Shown here: one piece after another, positions 38,583 through 46,478 of the stretch | Layout: each line of letters starts with the position of its first letter | Numbering within the stretch: the first letter of the stretch is position 1 | DNA from: Clostridium sp. | GTDB lineage: Bacteria; Bacillota; Clostridia; Clostridiales; Clostridiaceae | Assembly (NCBI RefSeq): GCF_029258205.1 | Contig: NZ_JARHZJ010000088.1 | Location: 24,027-88,026, forward strand | Reading direction: 5' to 3' | DNA length: 64,000 nt | Program-made: the position numbers and the translations under genes | The notes under the pieces: model-generated | The model's input: only the letters and a program-made list of their open reading frames with translations | Database searches by the model: none | Told to the model about the DNA's origin: nothing

Positions 38583-40091
38583 TTAGGCTTTTTCAATAAT
38601 TAACTCTTTATTATACACTTCTTCAAAGGCTTTAGAACTTCTTCTAGCTTGACGAAGCTCTAATTCTAAATCATATTCAGAATAAAGTTTTAAATGTACT
38701 GTATCTTCTTTAAGTATTATATCAACATTTTCTACATGGCCAGTTAAACCTCTGTCTAAGCCTTCAGCAAGCTTAAGAATCACTCCTAAATACTCAACAT
38801 GTCTTACATCTAATCTATTAATTATAGTTGAATATTTGGCAATTGGTGCTTGGAAAGAGTTATTTCTATGGTAAGCAGCACATAGTGCACTTAATAATAT
38901 TTCTTTATGAGTTAATCCACTTATATGAGAATTTAAAATGACATAAAATGAATGTACGTGATGATCATAATATCTTATACTTATACCACAATCATGAAGC
39001 AAGGAGGCTGTTTTTAATATATTTTTAAATTCATCTCCTAAATGATGAAGTGGTTTTAAACCTTCAAATAGTGAAAAAGCAAGTCTACACACATTTTTAG
39101 CATGAGGAATATTTATGTTTAAAGTATCCATAATTCCTTTTAAACTTGTATCTAAAATATCATCACAAGTATGGAATTTATCTGTTATATATTCATATAT
39201 AAGTCCTTCTCTAAGACCACGACCACATATTATTACTTCTTTAGTATTTGTAAAACTTAGAATTTCTTTTATTAAATCTGTAGAAGCAACTATGACATCA
39301 GCTCTAGCGGGTGAAAGTCCTTCAATTTTTTTTCTTTGACGAAAATTTTTACTTTTTAGGAGATGAAACATCTCATCAATATCATAGTCATAAAGAACAT
39401 AATTATGAACTATATCAATAGGATATCTCTTTCTACGTCTATCAATTTTTCCTAAGTTTCTGAAAGAACCTCCAACACCTATAACAGATTTAAATGTATT
39501 ATCCTTAAGCCAATCTATTTCTTCTAGCTGTTTTTTTATATACTTAACGCAATTTGTATTATTTTCATATCCAATCATATCATTTAATTGGAATAAGGAT
39601 GTTAAAGTTACATAACCAAAAGGAAAAGTAACTTCCTTATAAATTTCGTTGTTTTTTAACCAACATAAGTGAGTATTATTTCCGTTTATATCTAAAAGAA
39701 GAGAATTATCCATATAAAGAGAATTTTTAGCTCCTAAAAAATTATAATGAATTTCTTCTTCATTAGATAATATTCTAAGGTCTAATCCAAGTTCTTTTTT
39801 GATTATCTCCTTAAGATTAATTTTTTCATCTACACTTTTAATACTTTCAGAACCTATTAGTATAATTTTTGATGCACCACAAGATATGCACATAGATTTA
39901 AAAGCTTTTATAGATGATATTGTAAGTTTAATTTTATCTTCGTCCAAAACAGAACAAGCGAAGAAATCAGAGCCAAGTCTTATATGCTCTTTTAATTCAT
40001 CAATTATTTTAAAATATCCATATTTCTCAACTTCAGCAAGTGTTAATCTTACAGAGTTAGAACCGATATCTATTACTCCTATTCTATCCAT
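38583..40091 (-). CDS. Ppx/GppA exopolyphosphatase-family protein with HD domain
   Basis: A 502-aa ASKHA-fold phosphatase. N-terminal GVIDIGSNSVRLTLAEV and LDINGNNTHLCWL are ATP/phosphate-binding motifs; GVGGSFRNLGKIDRR follows. The C-terminal HD-type domain has SLLHDCGISIRYYDHHVHS. Family members hydrolyse polyphosphate or pppGpp, linking it to stringent or phosphate stress. In the second phosphate loop, DINGNNT replaces the usual DIGGGS, so catalytic efficiency is uncertain. Divergent from the argS T-box unit. Confidence 0.87.
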   Translation of the reverse strand: MDRIGVIDIGSNSVRLTLAEVEKYGYFKIIDELKEHIRLGSDFFACSVLDEDKIKLTISSIKAFKSMCISCGASKIILIGSESIKSVDEKINLKEIIKKELGLDLRILSNEEEIHYNFLGAKNSLYMDNSLLLDINGNNTHLCWLKNNEIYKEVTFPFGYVTLTSLFQLNDMIGYENNTNCVKYIKKQLEEIDWLKDNTFKSVIGVGGSFRNLGKIDRRRKRYPIDIVHNYVLYDYDIDEMFHLLKSKNFRQRKKIEGLSPARADVIVASTDLIKEILSFTNTKEVIICGRGLREGLIYEYITDKFHTCDDILDTSLKGIMDTLNINIPHAKNVCRLAFSLFEGLKPLHHLGDEFKNILKTASLLHDCGISIRYYDHHVHSFYVILNSHISGLTHKEILLSALCAAYHRNNSFQAPIAKYSTIINRLDVRHVEYLGVILKLAEGLDRGLTGHVENVDIILKEDTVHLKLYSEYDLELELRQARRSSKAFEEVYNKELIIEKA

Positions 40092-40213
40092 TTCTTTTCT
40101 CCTCTAATTGTTTAAAATATAATTTGATTATAATACTGATACTATAGAATTTCAAAGAAGTTTTCAATGGATATTTAAAATAAAATATTATTAATAATAA
40201 ATAAAAGATAATA

Positions 40214-40243
40214 TTGACAGGGTTTAAGATAAAATACTATAAT
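40214..40243 (+). promoter_or_regulatory. SigA promoter of the argS T-box transcript
   Basis: TTGACA-N18-TATAAT upstream of the T-box leader. The 480-bp gap between ppx and argS holds this promoter, the T-box and the argS ribosome site. Confidence 0.75.
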
Positions 40244-40267
40244 AAATTAAGAAAATATAATATAAAA

Positions 40268-40490
40268 AGTCTGTGAAGAGAAGAGTAATCTTTATGATTT
40301 CTTAAGCGAGTAAGGGATGGTGTAAGCCTTATAGAATAGTTTAGATGAAGAGAGCCTCTGAGATTGCATTTTAATAGATTAAGTATTTATTAAAGTGTCG
40401 CTTATGCGTTAAATTATAAAGTGGGTTTTTAACCAATTAGAGTGGTACCGCGGATATATCCGTCTCTTTGTTACAAAGAGGCGGTTTTTT
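40268..40490 (+). promoter_or_regulatory. T-box riboswitch upstream of argS
   Basis: Stem I signatures AAGCGAG (AG bulge region) and GGGATGGTGTAAGCC (distal loop region) are followed by the invariant T-box sequence AGAGTGGTACCGCGG (40439-40453) and a terminator CCGTCTCTTTG / CAAAGAGGCGG plus T6 (40460-40490). Uncharged tRNA pairing with the T-box bulge would stabilise the antiterminator. The downstream gene implies tRNA-Arg; an AGA triplet stands in the expected specifier area (GATGAAGAGAGCC), consistent with the AGA-dominated Arg codon use, but I could not fix the specifier by folding. Confidence 0.93.
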
Positions 40491-40571
40491 ATATTGTAAA
40501 TAAATTTATATTTTGGCAATAATGTCATTATAAGACATGTTTTAAAATAAGATAAAATAAGGAGGACAATT

Positions 40572-42269
40572 ATGGATTACAAAAAGTTAGTTGCAGAAAG
40601 AATTAAAGAACATGTTGATCTAGAATTAGAAAACATAGAAAAACTTATAGAAATACCACCTAAGCCAGAGATGGGAGACTTTGCATTCCCTTGCTTTCAG
40701 TTAGCAAAGGTTATGAGAAAAGCTCCTAATATGATAGCAGCTGAATTAGCTGAGAAAATAAATAAAGAGGGATTTGAAAGAGTAGAGTGTTTAGGACCTT
40801 ACTTAAACTTCTTTGTTGATAAAGTAGTTTTCTCAAAAAATATAATAACCAAAGTTTTAGAAGAAGGAGATAAATATGGTTCTTCTAAAATAGGAGAGGG
40901 AAAAAATGTTGTAGTTGAATATTCATCACCTAACATAGCTAAGCCTTTCCACGTTGGACATTTATTCACAACAGCTATAGGACATTCATTATATAGAATG
41001 TTAAATTTTGAAGGATATAATCCAATAAGAATAAATCACTTAGGAGACTGGGGAACTCAGTTTGGTAAATTAATCTCAGCTTATAAAAGATGGGGAAATG
41101 AAGAAGCTTTAGAAGAGGAGCCAATAAATGAACTTTTAAGAATATATGTTAAATTCCATGATGAAGCTGAAAATAATCCAGAACTTGAAGATGAAGGAAG
41201 AATGTACTTTAAGAAGCTTGAAGATGGAGATCAAGAAGCGGTAGCCCTATGGGAAAGATTTAAAGACTTATCTTTAAAAGAGTTTAATAAGATATACGAT
41301 ATGCTAGGTGTAGATTTCGATTCTTGGGCTGGAGAAAGCTTCTACAATGATAAAATGGATACAGTAGTAGAAGAACTAGAAAAGGCTAATATATTAACTG
41401 AGAGTAATGGTGCTAAGGTTGTAATGTTAGATGAGTATAATATGCCACCTTGTATAGTTGTTAAATCAGATGGAGCATCAATATATGCCACAAGAGACTT
41501 AGCAGCAGCTAGTTATAGACATAAAACATATAACTTTGATAAATGTATATATGTAGTTGGTAAAGATCAAATATTACACTTTAACCAAGTGTTCAAAACA
41601 TTAGAATTAGCAGGTAATGAATGGGCTAAAAACTGTGTACACATTCCATTTGGATTAGTTAAATTTGCAGATAGAAAACTTTCAACAAGAAAAGGTAATG
41701 TAGTTTTACTTGAAGACTTATTAAACGAAGCTATAGATAAAACTAGAGAAACTATAGAAGAAAAAAACCCTTCATTAGAAAATAAAGAAGAGGTAGCTAA
41801 GAAAATAGGTATAGGAGCTATATTATTTACTTACTTAAAGAACTCAAGAGAAAGAGATATAGTCTTTGATTGGAAAGAGATGTTAAGTTTTGAAGGTGAA
41901 ACTGGTCCATATGTTCAATACTCATATGCAAGAGCTAAGAGTATATTAAGAAAAGCTAAGGAACAAAATATAACAGCTGAGCCAGATTTTACGAAGTTAA
42001 CTTCAAAAGAAGAATTTGAATTAGCTAAAACTTTAGATGGATTACAAAAGGCTGTAATTTTAGGAATAGATAAGTTAGAACCGTCAGTTGTAACTAGATA
42101 TTCAATAGAAGTAGCTAAGGCTTTCAATAAGTTCTATAATAATCATACAGTTTTAAATGTAGAAGATGAAGGATTAAAAGCGGCAAGACTTGAGCTTATA
42201 AAAGCTACTGCTCAAGTTATCAAAAATGCTTTATTCTTAATAGGAATAGATGTAGTTGAAAAAATGTAA
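40572..42269 (+). CDS. argS: Arginyl-tRNA synthetase
   Basis: Class I aminoacyl-tRNA synthetase, 565 aa. N-terminal Arg-tRNA-synthetase D-loop recognition domain (1-85), HIGH-like PFHVGH (about 128), the KMSKS region in its degenerate form KLSTRKGN (about 377), and a C-terminal DALR anticodon-binding domain. ArgRS enzymes commonly lack a canonical KMSKS lysine. AAGGAGG before ATG. Controlled by the T-box upstream. Confidence 0.98.
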   Translation: MDYKKLVAERIKEHVDLELENIEKLIEIPPKPEMGDFAFPCFQLAKVMRKAPNMIAAELAEKINKEGFERVECLGPYLNFFVDKVVFSKNIITKVLEEGDKYGSSKIGEGKNVVVEYSSPNIAKPFHVGHLFTTAIGHSLYRMLNFEGYNPIRINHLGDWGTQFGKLISAYKRWGNEEALEEEPINELLRIYVKFHDEAENNPELEDEGRMYFKKLEDGDQEAVALWERFKDLSLKEFNKIYDMLGVDFDSWAGESFYNDKMDTVVEELEKANILTESNGAKVVMLDEYNMPPCIVVKSDGASIYATRDLAAASYRHKTYNFDKCIYVVGKDQILHFNQVFKTLELAGNEWAKNCVHIPFGLVKFADRKLSTRKGNVVLLEDLLNEAIDKTRETIEEKNPSLENKEEVAKKIGIGAILFTYLKNSRERDIVFDWKEMLSFEGETGPYVQYSYARAKSILRKAKEQNITAEPDFTKLTSKEEFELAKTLDGLQKAVILGIDKLEPSVVTRYSIEVAKAFNKFYNNHTVLNVEDEGLKAARLELIKATAQVIKNALFLIGIDVVEKM

Positions 42270-42277
42270 TTTATAAT

Positions 42278-42316
42278 AAAAAATAACCAATTCCATTTGG
42301 AATTGGTTATTTTTTT
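42278..42316. terminator. Bidirectional terminator (argS / feo operon)
   Basis: AAAATAACCAATTCC / GGAATTGGTTATTTT with a short ATTT loop, flanked by A and T runs; it serves argS on plus and the feo operon on minus. Confidence 0.92.
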
Positions 42317-42464
42317 ACTTCTTATTATCTTTTCTACTAGAACAACTTCCTTTAGAAGCACATCCGCTACAACCACTACATTGTCCTTTAGATGATTTTT
42401 TGAAGTTTTTATATAATATAAACACAACAGCTATTACTATTAAAGCTGTAATAAGAATTTCCAT
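42315..42464 (-). CDS. FeoB-associated Cys-rich membrane protein
   Basis: A 49-aa protein too short for the ORF track. Read on the minus strand it starts MEILITALIVIAVVFILYKN, one membrane helix, and ends in a Cys-rich tail GQCSGCSGCASKGSCSSRKD with four Cys. This matches the small FeoB-associated Cys-rich family (C-x2-C-x2-C pattern). It starts 14 nt after feoB, with GAAGGTG upstream, and its stop codon overlaps the terminator. Presumed to assist ferrous iron uptake; the track's 42212-42427 ORF is a shadow of it. Confidence 0.88.
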   Translation of the reverse strand: MEILITALIVIAVVFILYKNFKKSSKGQCSGCSGCASKGSCSSRKDNKK

Positions 42465-42478
42465 TTAAAACACCTTCT

Positions 42479-44242
42479 TTAAAAGATTAATAAACCGATA
42501 TGATAAATTATGAAGGCACTTATCCAAGCAACTAGGAATTGGAATATTACTGATAAAACTGTGAACTTACTACCATATTCTTTTTTCATAACACCTACAA
42601 CACTTATACATGGTGTATAAAGTAATACAAATACCATGAATGAGTAAGATGAAAGTGCTGTAAAGAATTGAGGTAACATATTAGTTAAATCACCTTTATA
42701 AATAACTTCCATTGTTGATATTATAGTCTCTTTAGCCATTAAACCAGTTAATAATGAAACTGAAGCTTGCCAATCTCCAAATCCTAATGGAGCAAATATT
42801 GGAGCTATAAATGAACCTATGTTATATAAGAAACTATGTGTTATATCTTCAACCATTCCAGTGAAATTAAAGCTTTGAAGGAACCAAATAACAACACTCA
42901 TTGCAAAGATAATAGTTCCAGCTTTCTTTAAGAAGTTTTTTGATTTATCCCAAAGCTGAGCTAATACAGAACTAACTTCTGGCACTTTATATTCAGGAAG
43001 CTCTATAATGAATGGCTCTTCATCTTTCTTGAATAAAGTATTTTTAAATACTAATCCTAATATAAAAGCTACTAATATACCTAATATGTATAAAGAAGCA
43101 ACAACAATAGATGCATTATCTGGGAAAAATAATCCAGCAAATATTACATATACAGGTAGTCTAGCATTACATGACATAAATGGTGCTAAAAGGGCAGTAA
43201 GTTTTCTATCCTTTTCACTTTCTAAAGTTCTAGCTGACATAATAGCAGGAACTGTACATCCGAATCCTGTTATCATAGGAAGAAAAGCCTTTCCTGAAAG
43301 TCCTATTTTTCTCATAAACTTATCCATTAAGAAAGCAACTCTAGCCATATATCCACTATCTTCTAATATTGCTATACACAAGAATAGAGCTAATATTATT
43401 GGTAATAAGACTATAATTCCACCTACACCAGCTACAACACCATCAACAAGTAATGATTGGAACCATGGAGCTGTATCTGATAAAAGATTACTTAAGTATG
43501 GCATGAAAGTATCACCTAAAAATCCATCTAAAGCATCTGAAATAGGTTGTCCAACCCATGAGAATGTAAATTGGAATACAAAAAACATAAGTGCTATAAA
43601 TAATGGGTATGCAAGCCATGGATTTAAAAATATTTTATCTAACTTATCAGTTAAAGTAGTTGAAGAATTATCTGATCTATTAAAGCAGTCTGATAATTTA
43701 TCTTCAATAAATCTATAAGTATGAGCCTCATCATTAAATGAGTAACTATTTTTATCTAAATATTTTTCGAAATCACCTTTATTTAAAAATTCTTTAACGT
43801 CATTTAATCCTTCTTTTTTAGATGCTGTTATAGGAATTACTTTAAGATTAAAAGCCTTCTCTAATTTTTTAGGATCAATTTTAATTCCTTTTTTCTCAGC
43901 TATGTCGTTCATATTAAGAAGCAATACTATTGGCTTCTTGAATTCTTTAAGTTGCATAGTTAAATATAGATTTCTATCTAGATTAGAAGCATCTACTATA
44001 TTTAATATTAAATCAACTTTTCCAGATTCTAAGAATTTTTTAGATACTTTTTCTTCGTTAGAGAATGTATCTAAAGCATATATACCAGGTAAATCGACTA
44101 TTTTGTTAGAGTTGAAAAATCCTTCCTTTTTATCAACTGTAACACCTGGCCAGTTTCCTACATGTTGGTTAGATCCTGTTAAGGCATTAAAAAGAGTAGT
44201 TTTACCAACGTTAGGATTACCGAGTAAAGCTATTGTTGTCAT
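42479..44242 (-). CDS. feoB: Ferrous iron transporter B
   Basis: GTP-gated Fe(II) importer. N-terminal G domain with LLGNPNVGKTTLFNAL (G1), DLPGIYAL (G3) and LNMNDI (G4), a GDI-like helical segment to about residue 200, then the FeoB channel: two Gate repeats with GYMARVAFLMDKFMRKIGLSGKAFLPMITGFGCTVPAIM. At 587 aa it is shorter than most FeoB proteins (about 650-770 aa), mainly in loops and the C terminus. In an operon with feoA and the Cys-rich protein. Confidence 0.96.
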   Translation of the reverse strand: MTTIALLGNPNVGKTTLFNALTGSNQHVGNWPGVTVDKKEGFFNSNKIVDLPGIYALDTFSNEEKVSKKFLESGKVDLILNIVDASNLDRNLYLTMQLKEFKKPIVLLLNMNDIAEKKGIKIDPKKLEKAFNLKVIPITASKKEGLNDVKEFLNKGDFEKYLDKNSYSFNDEAHTYRFIEDKLSDCFNRSDNSSTTLTDKLDKIFLNPWLAYPLFIALMFFVFQFTFSWVGQPISDALDGFLGDTFMPYLSNLLSDTAPWFQSLLVDGVVAGVGGIIVLLPIILALFLCIAILEDSGYMARVAFLMDKFMRKIGLSGKAFLPMITGFGCTVPAIMSARTLESEKDRKLTALLAPFMSCNARLPVYVIFAGLFFPDNASIVVASLYILGILVAFILGLVFKNTLFKKDEEPFIIELPEYKVPEVSSVLAQLWDKSKNFLKKAGTIIFAMSVVIWFLQSFNFTGMVEDITHSFLYNIGSFIAPIFAPLGFGDWQASVSLLTGLMAKETIISTMEVIYKGDLTNMLPQFFTALSSYSFMVFVLLYTPCISVVGVMKKEYGSKFTVLSVIFQFLVAWISAFIIYHIGLLIF

Positions 44243-44279
44243 TAGTTTTCCCCCTAATTAAATTATTCTATTTTATTTA

Positions 44280-44498
44280 TTACTTTAAAATTATATTTTT
44301 AGCATCCTTTTTTCTGATTGCTAAATCAAATCCTCTTAAATTTACTATTAATGGATCGCCAAGTGGAGCCACTCTTTTAAGTTTAACTTCTGTTCCTTCT
44401 ATACATCCTAAAGCAAGAAGTCTTTTAGCTAAACCATTGTGTCCACATATTTTATCTACAATACCTGCTTGGCCTATTTTTAAATCATATATACTCAT
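44280..44498 (-). CDS. feoA: Ferrous iron transport protein A
   Basis: SH3-like cytoplasmic partner of FeoB. Starting at ATG 44498 (after GAGGTG on the minus strand) the protein is 72 aa: MSIYDLKIGQAGIVDKI, CIEGTEVKLKRVAPLGDP, VNLRGFDLAIRKKDA, all typical of FeoA. The 13 extra codons in the ORF track run through the Fur box and leader and are not supported. First gene of feoA-feoB. Confidence 0.94.
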   Translation of the reverse strand: MSIYDLKIGQAGIVDKICGHNGLAKRLLALGCIEGTEVKLKRVAPLGDPLIVNLRGFDLAIRKKDAKNIILK

Positions 44499-44513
44499 CT
44501 TAAGCACCTCACT

Positions 44514-44531
44514 AATGAAAATCATTATCAA
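44514..44531 (-). promoter_or_regulatory. Fur box of the feo operon
   Basis: On the minus strand TGATAAT-G-ATTTTCA matches the 7-1-7 Fur motif TGATAAT-N-ATTATCA with one mismatch. It lies just downstream of the -10 box, so Fur-Fe(II) would block transcription. Confidence 0.8.
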
Positions 44532-44541
44532 ATTCATCTAA

Positions 44542-44570
44542 ATTATATCAAGCCATATGAAATTTGTCAA
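44542..44570 (-). promoter_or_regulatory. SigA promoter of feoAB
   Basis: On the minus strand TTGACA-N17-TATAAT, consensus in both boxes. Confidence 0.85.
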
Positions 44571-44683
44571 TTGATAAATTCTATTAATTAAAAATTTAAT
44601 AAATATTTATTAACACTTAACGAAATAATGATATAATGATATAATGTTTTTGTTATAAGTTTATATAAGAAAAGAGTGATAAA

Positions 44684-45367
44684 GTGATCATAAAAGAGCA
44701 TGAAATAGATATAAATGATTTAGATCTTAGTAATGCCCTATCTTTTAATGAAAATTATGATATATATAAACAGGCTGTATATTTTGATTTAGAACACTAT
44801 GTATATAAAAAACCAAAGTGCATAGGTGTTTTTGGTGCTGGATATTTTGATAAAGATAAATCTAAATTCATTACTACTCAGTACATGATAGAGCATAAGG
44901 GAGAAGTGAGAGATATTCTTTACTTAGCAAAGAAATATTTTATAATGGTTGCAGCAGAGAAAAAGAAGAAATACATAGTAACTTTTTCTGGAAATAATGA
45001 CTTTACAGTTATAAATTATTTGTTTGATAAATATGGGATAAACTTTGATTTTAATAATTACTTTAGATCTGTGGATATACAGAAAATTTATGAGCATACT
45101 TTTAAGCAAGGGATAGGTCTTAAAGCTTTGGAAAAGAAATTTGGAATTGAAAGAGAAGGTGATGTTCTTTCAGGATCAAATTTAGCAAAAACATTCCATA
45201 AGGTTTTAAAGGATAAAGATTATTTTCAAAGAATGCCAAAAGAAAAAATTGAAAAGATACTTGTATATAACGAGCAAGATGTTGTAAATTTATTTCACAT
45301 ATTATTGAGTTGGAAAAAGATATTAGTTAATTTAGAAGACAGTGAAAGTAAAGAAAGTAAAAATTAA
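44684..45367 (+). CDS. RNase H-like (YprB-type) exonuclease-domain protein
   Basis: A 227-aa protein with the YprB-like ribonuclease H fold: YFDLEHYVYKKPKCIGVFGAGYF begins with the first acidic motif (D-x-E), VTFSGNNDFTVINYLFDKYGI resembles Exo II (N-D), GIGLKALEKKFGI and VYNEQDVVNLFHILLSW supply the final Asp. This domain is often found in DNA/RNA-processing 3'-5' exonuclease relatives. Start GTG 44684 after GAGTGAT. Role unknown. Ends at a bidirectional terminator. Confidence 0.78.
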   Translation: MIIKEHEIDINDLDLSNALSFNENYDIYKQAVYFDLEHYVYKKPKCIGVFGAGYFDKDKSKFITTQYMIEHKGEVRDILYLAKKYFIMVAAEKKKKYIVTFSGNNDFTVINYLFDKYGINFDFNNYFRSVDIQKIYEHTFKQGIGLKALEKKFGIEREGDVLSGSNLAKTFHKVLKDKDYFQRMPKEKIEKILVYNEQDVVNLFHILLSWKKILVNLEDSESKESKN

Positions 45368-45393
45368 TAGTTTGTTATAGGAAAGAAAACTAT

Positions 45394-45432
45394 AAAAACT
45401 AAAAGCACCGATTATTGGTGCTTTTAGTTTTT
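45394..45432. terminator. Bidirectional terminator
   Basis: Perfect 16-bp stem AAAAACTAAAAGCACC / GGTGCTTTTAGTTTTT with a 7-nt loop, between the convergent RNase H-like and MBL genes. Confidence 0.94.
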
Positions 45433-46278
45433 ATGCCTTTTTATAGATTTTCCATCAGAAGTTAAAATAATAGTTCCATCTTCATCTGTTCTAAAAATCT
45501 TAGTTTTATAATAAGATAATTTTTTTAGTGTTTCTTTTGATGGATGACCATATGAATTATCTAAACCTGAAGAAATTATAGCTATTTTAGGAGAAACTTC
45601 TTTTAGGAATGAATCTGTTGAAGAAGTTGTACTTCCATGATGTCCTACCTTTAATACATCTGATTTTAAATTTTTATTTGATTTAACAACTTCCATTTCC
45701 ACTTCAGTTTCTGCATCTCCAGTAAACAAAAAAGAGGTTTCACCATAATATATCTTAAGAAGAGGTGAGTAGTTGTTTAGGTTTTCATACTTCTTATCAG
45801 ATGGAGAATATATCTCTATTTTAGTGTTTTCGCCTAAATCTATGGGGAGAGAGTTTGATGTGGATATTGTATTTATATTAATATTCTTTTCTTTTAGTGC
45901 AGTTACCATATCTTTGAATATATCAGTATTTTCTGTGGCTTTTGGTGCACAAAAATATCCTACATCGAATTTTCTAATAATAGACTCCATACCTCCAATA
46001 TGATCGGCATGAGGATGAGTGGCTATTATAAAATCAAGTTTCTTTATTTCAAGTCTTTTTAAATATTTTACTAGACTCTTAGAAGATTCTAGAGTCCCAG
46101 CATCTATTAAAAGATTTTTGCCATTGCTTTGTATTAAAGCGGAATCTCCTTGTCCTACATCTATATAATGTACAATAAAATCGTGATTTGGAATTGAGTA
46201 TAAAGGAGAATAAAAAAATATTGATGTCAATAGTATAAATATTAAAAATAAACTAACTTTTTTAGGGGTGATCTTCAA
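45424..46278 (-). CDS. ComEC-like metallo-beta-lactamase-fold hydrolase, secreted
   Basis: A 284-aa MBL-fold protein resembling the soluble C-terminal domain of ComEC/Rec2. An N-terminal hydrophobic segment (residues 8-28) suggests a signal peptide or anchor, so the enzyme acts outside the membrane. Metal motifs are intact: DVGQGDSALI, ATHPHADHIGG (about 87-97), FTGDAETE, KVGHHGSTTSS and SSGLDNSYGHP. Related extracellular proteins are proposed nucleases or phosphodiesterases. No other competence gene is nearby. It is a distant paralogue of the degenerate lipoprotein at 52.4 kb. Confidence 0.87.
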   Translation of the reverse strand: MKITPKKVSLFLIFILLTSIFFYSPLYSIPNHDFIVHYIDVGQGDSALIQSNGKNLLIDAGTLESSKSLVKYLKRLEIKKLDFIIATHPHADHIGGMESIIRKFDVGYFCAPKATENTDIFKDMVTALKEKNININTISTSNSLPIDLGENTKIEIYSPSDKKYENLNNYSPLLKIYYGETSFLFTGDAETEVEMEVVKSNKNLKSDVLKVGHHGSTTSSTDSFLKEVSPKIAIISSGLDNSYGHPSKETLKKLSYYKTKIFRTDEDGTIILTSDGKSIKRHKN

Positions 46279-46394
46279 TTAAAAAACTCCTTTGAAAATA
46301 ATTAATTATATAATAGATTATTAACAGATAGTTAAAGTAATAAACTTTAATTTGTAAATTTTATAATTACAATTAAAAAAAATAATGAATTTTT

Positions 46395-46423
46395 TTGGAA
46401 AGATACAACTTTAATGATATAAT
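46395..46423 (+). promoter_or_regulatory. Candidate SigA promoter of the 46479 kinase gene
   Basis: TTGGAA-N17-TATAAT, about 55 nt upstream of the start codon. Confidence 0.6.
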
Positions 46424-46478
46424 TAAATTGGATATAATACATCTTTAACCTTATAAAAACTAAAAAGGGGGCTTAATA

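Noticed and set aside
42212-42427. 71-aa minus-strand ORF at the argS 3' end
   Set aside because: It is another frame of the Cys-rich protein gene and runs through the terminator; the real gene is the 49-aa frame at 42315-42464.
43008-43718. 236-aa plus-strand ORF opposite feoB
   Set aside because: It is the antisense shadow of a strongly conserved FeoB reading frame, has no ribosome site and no recognisable motif.
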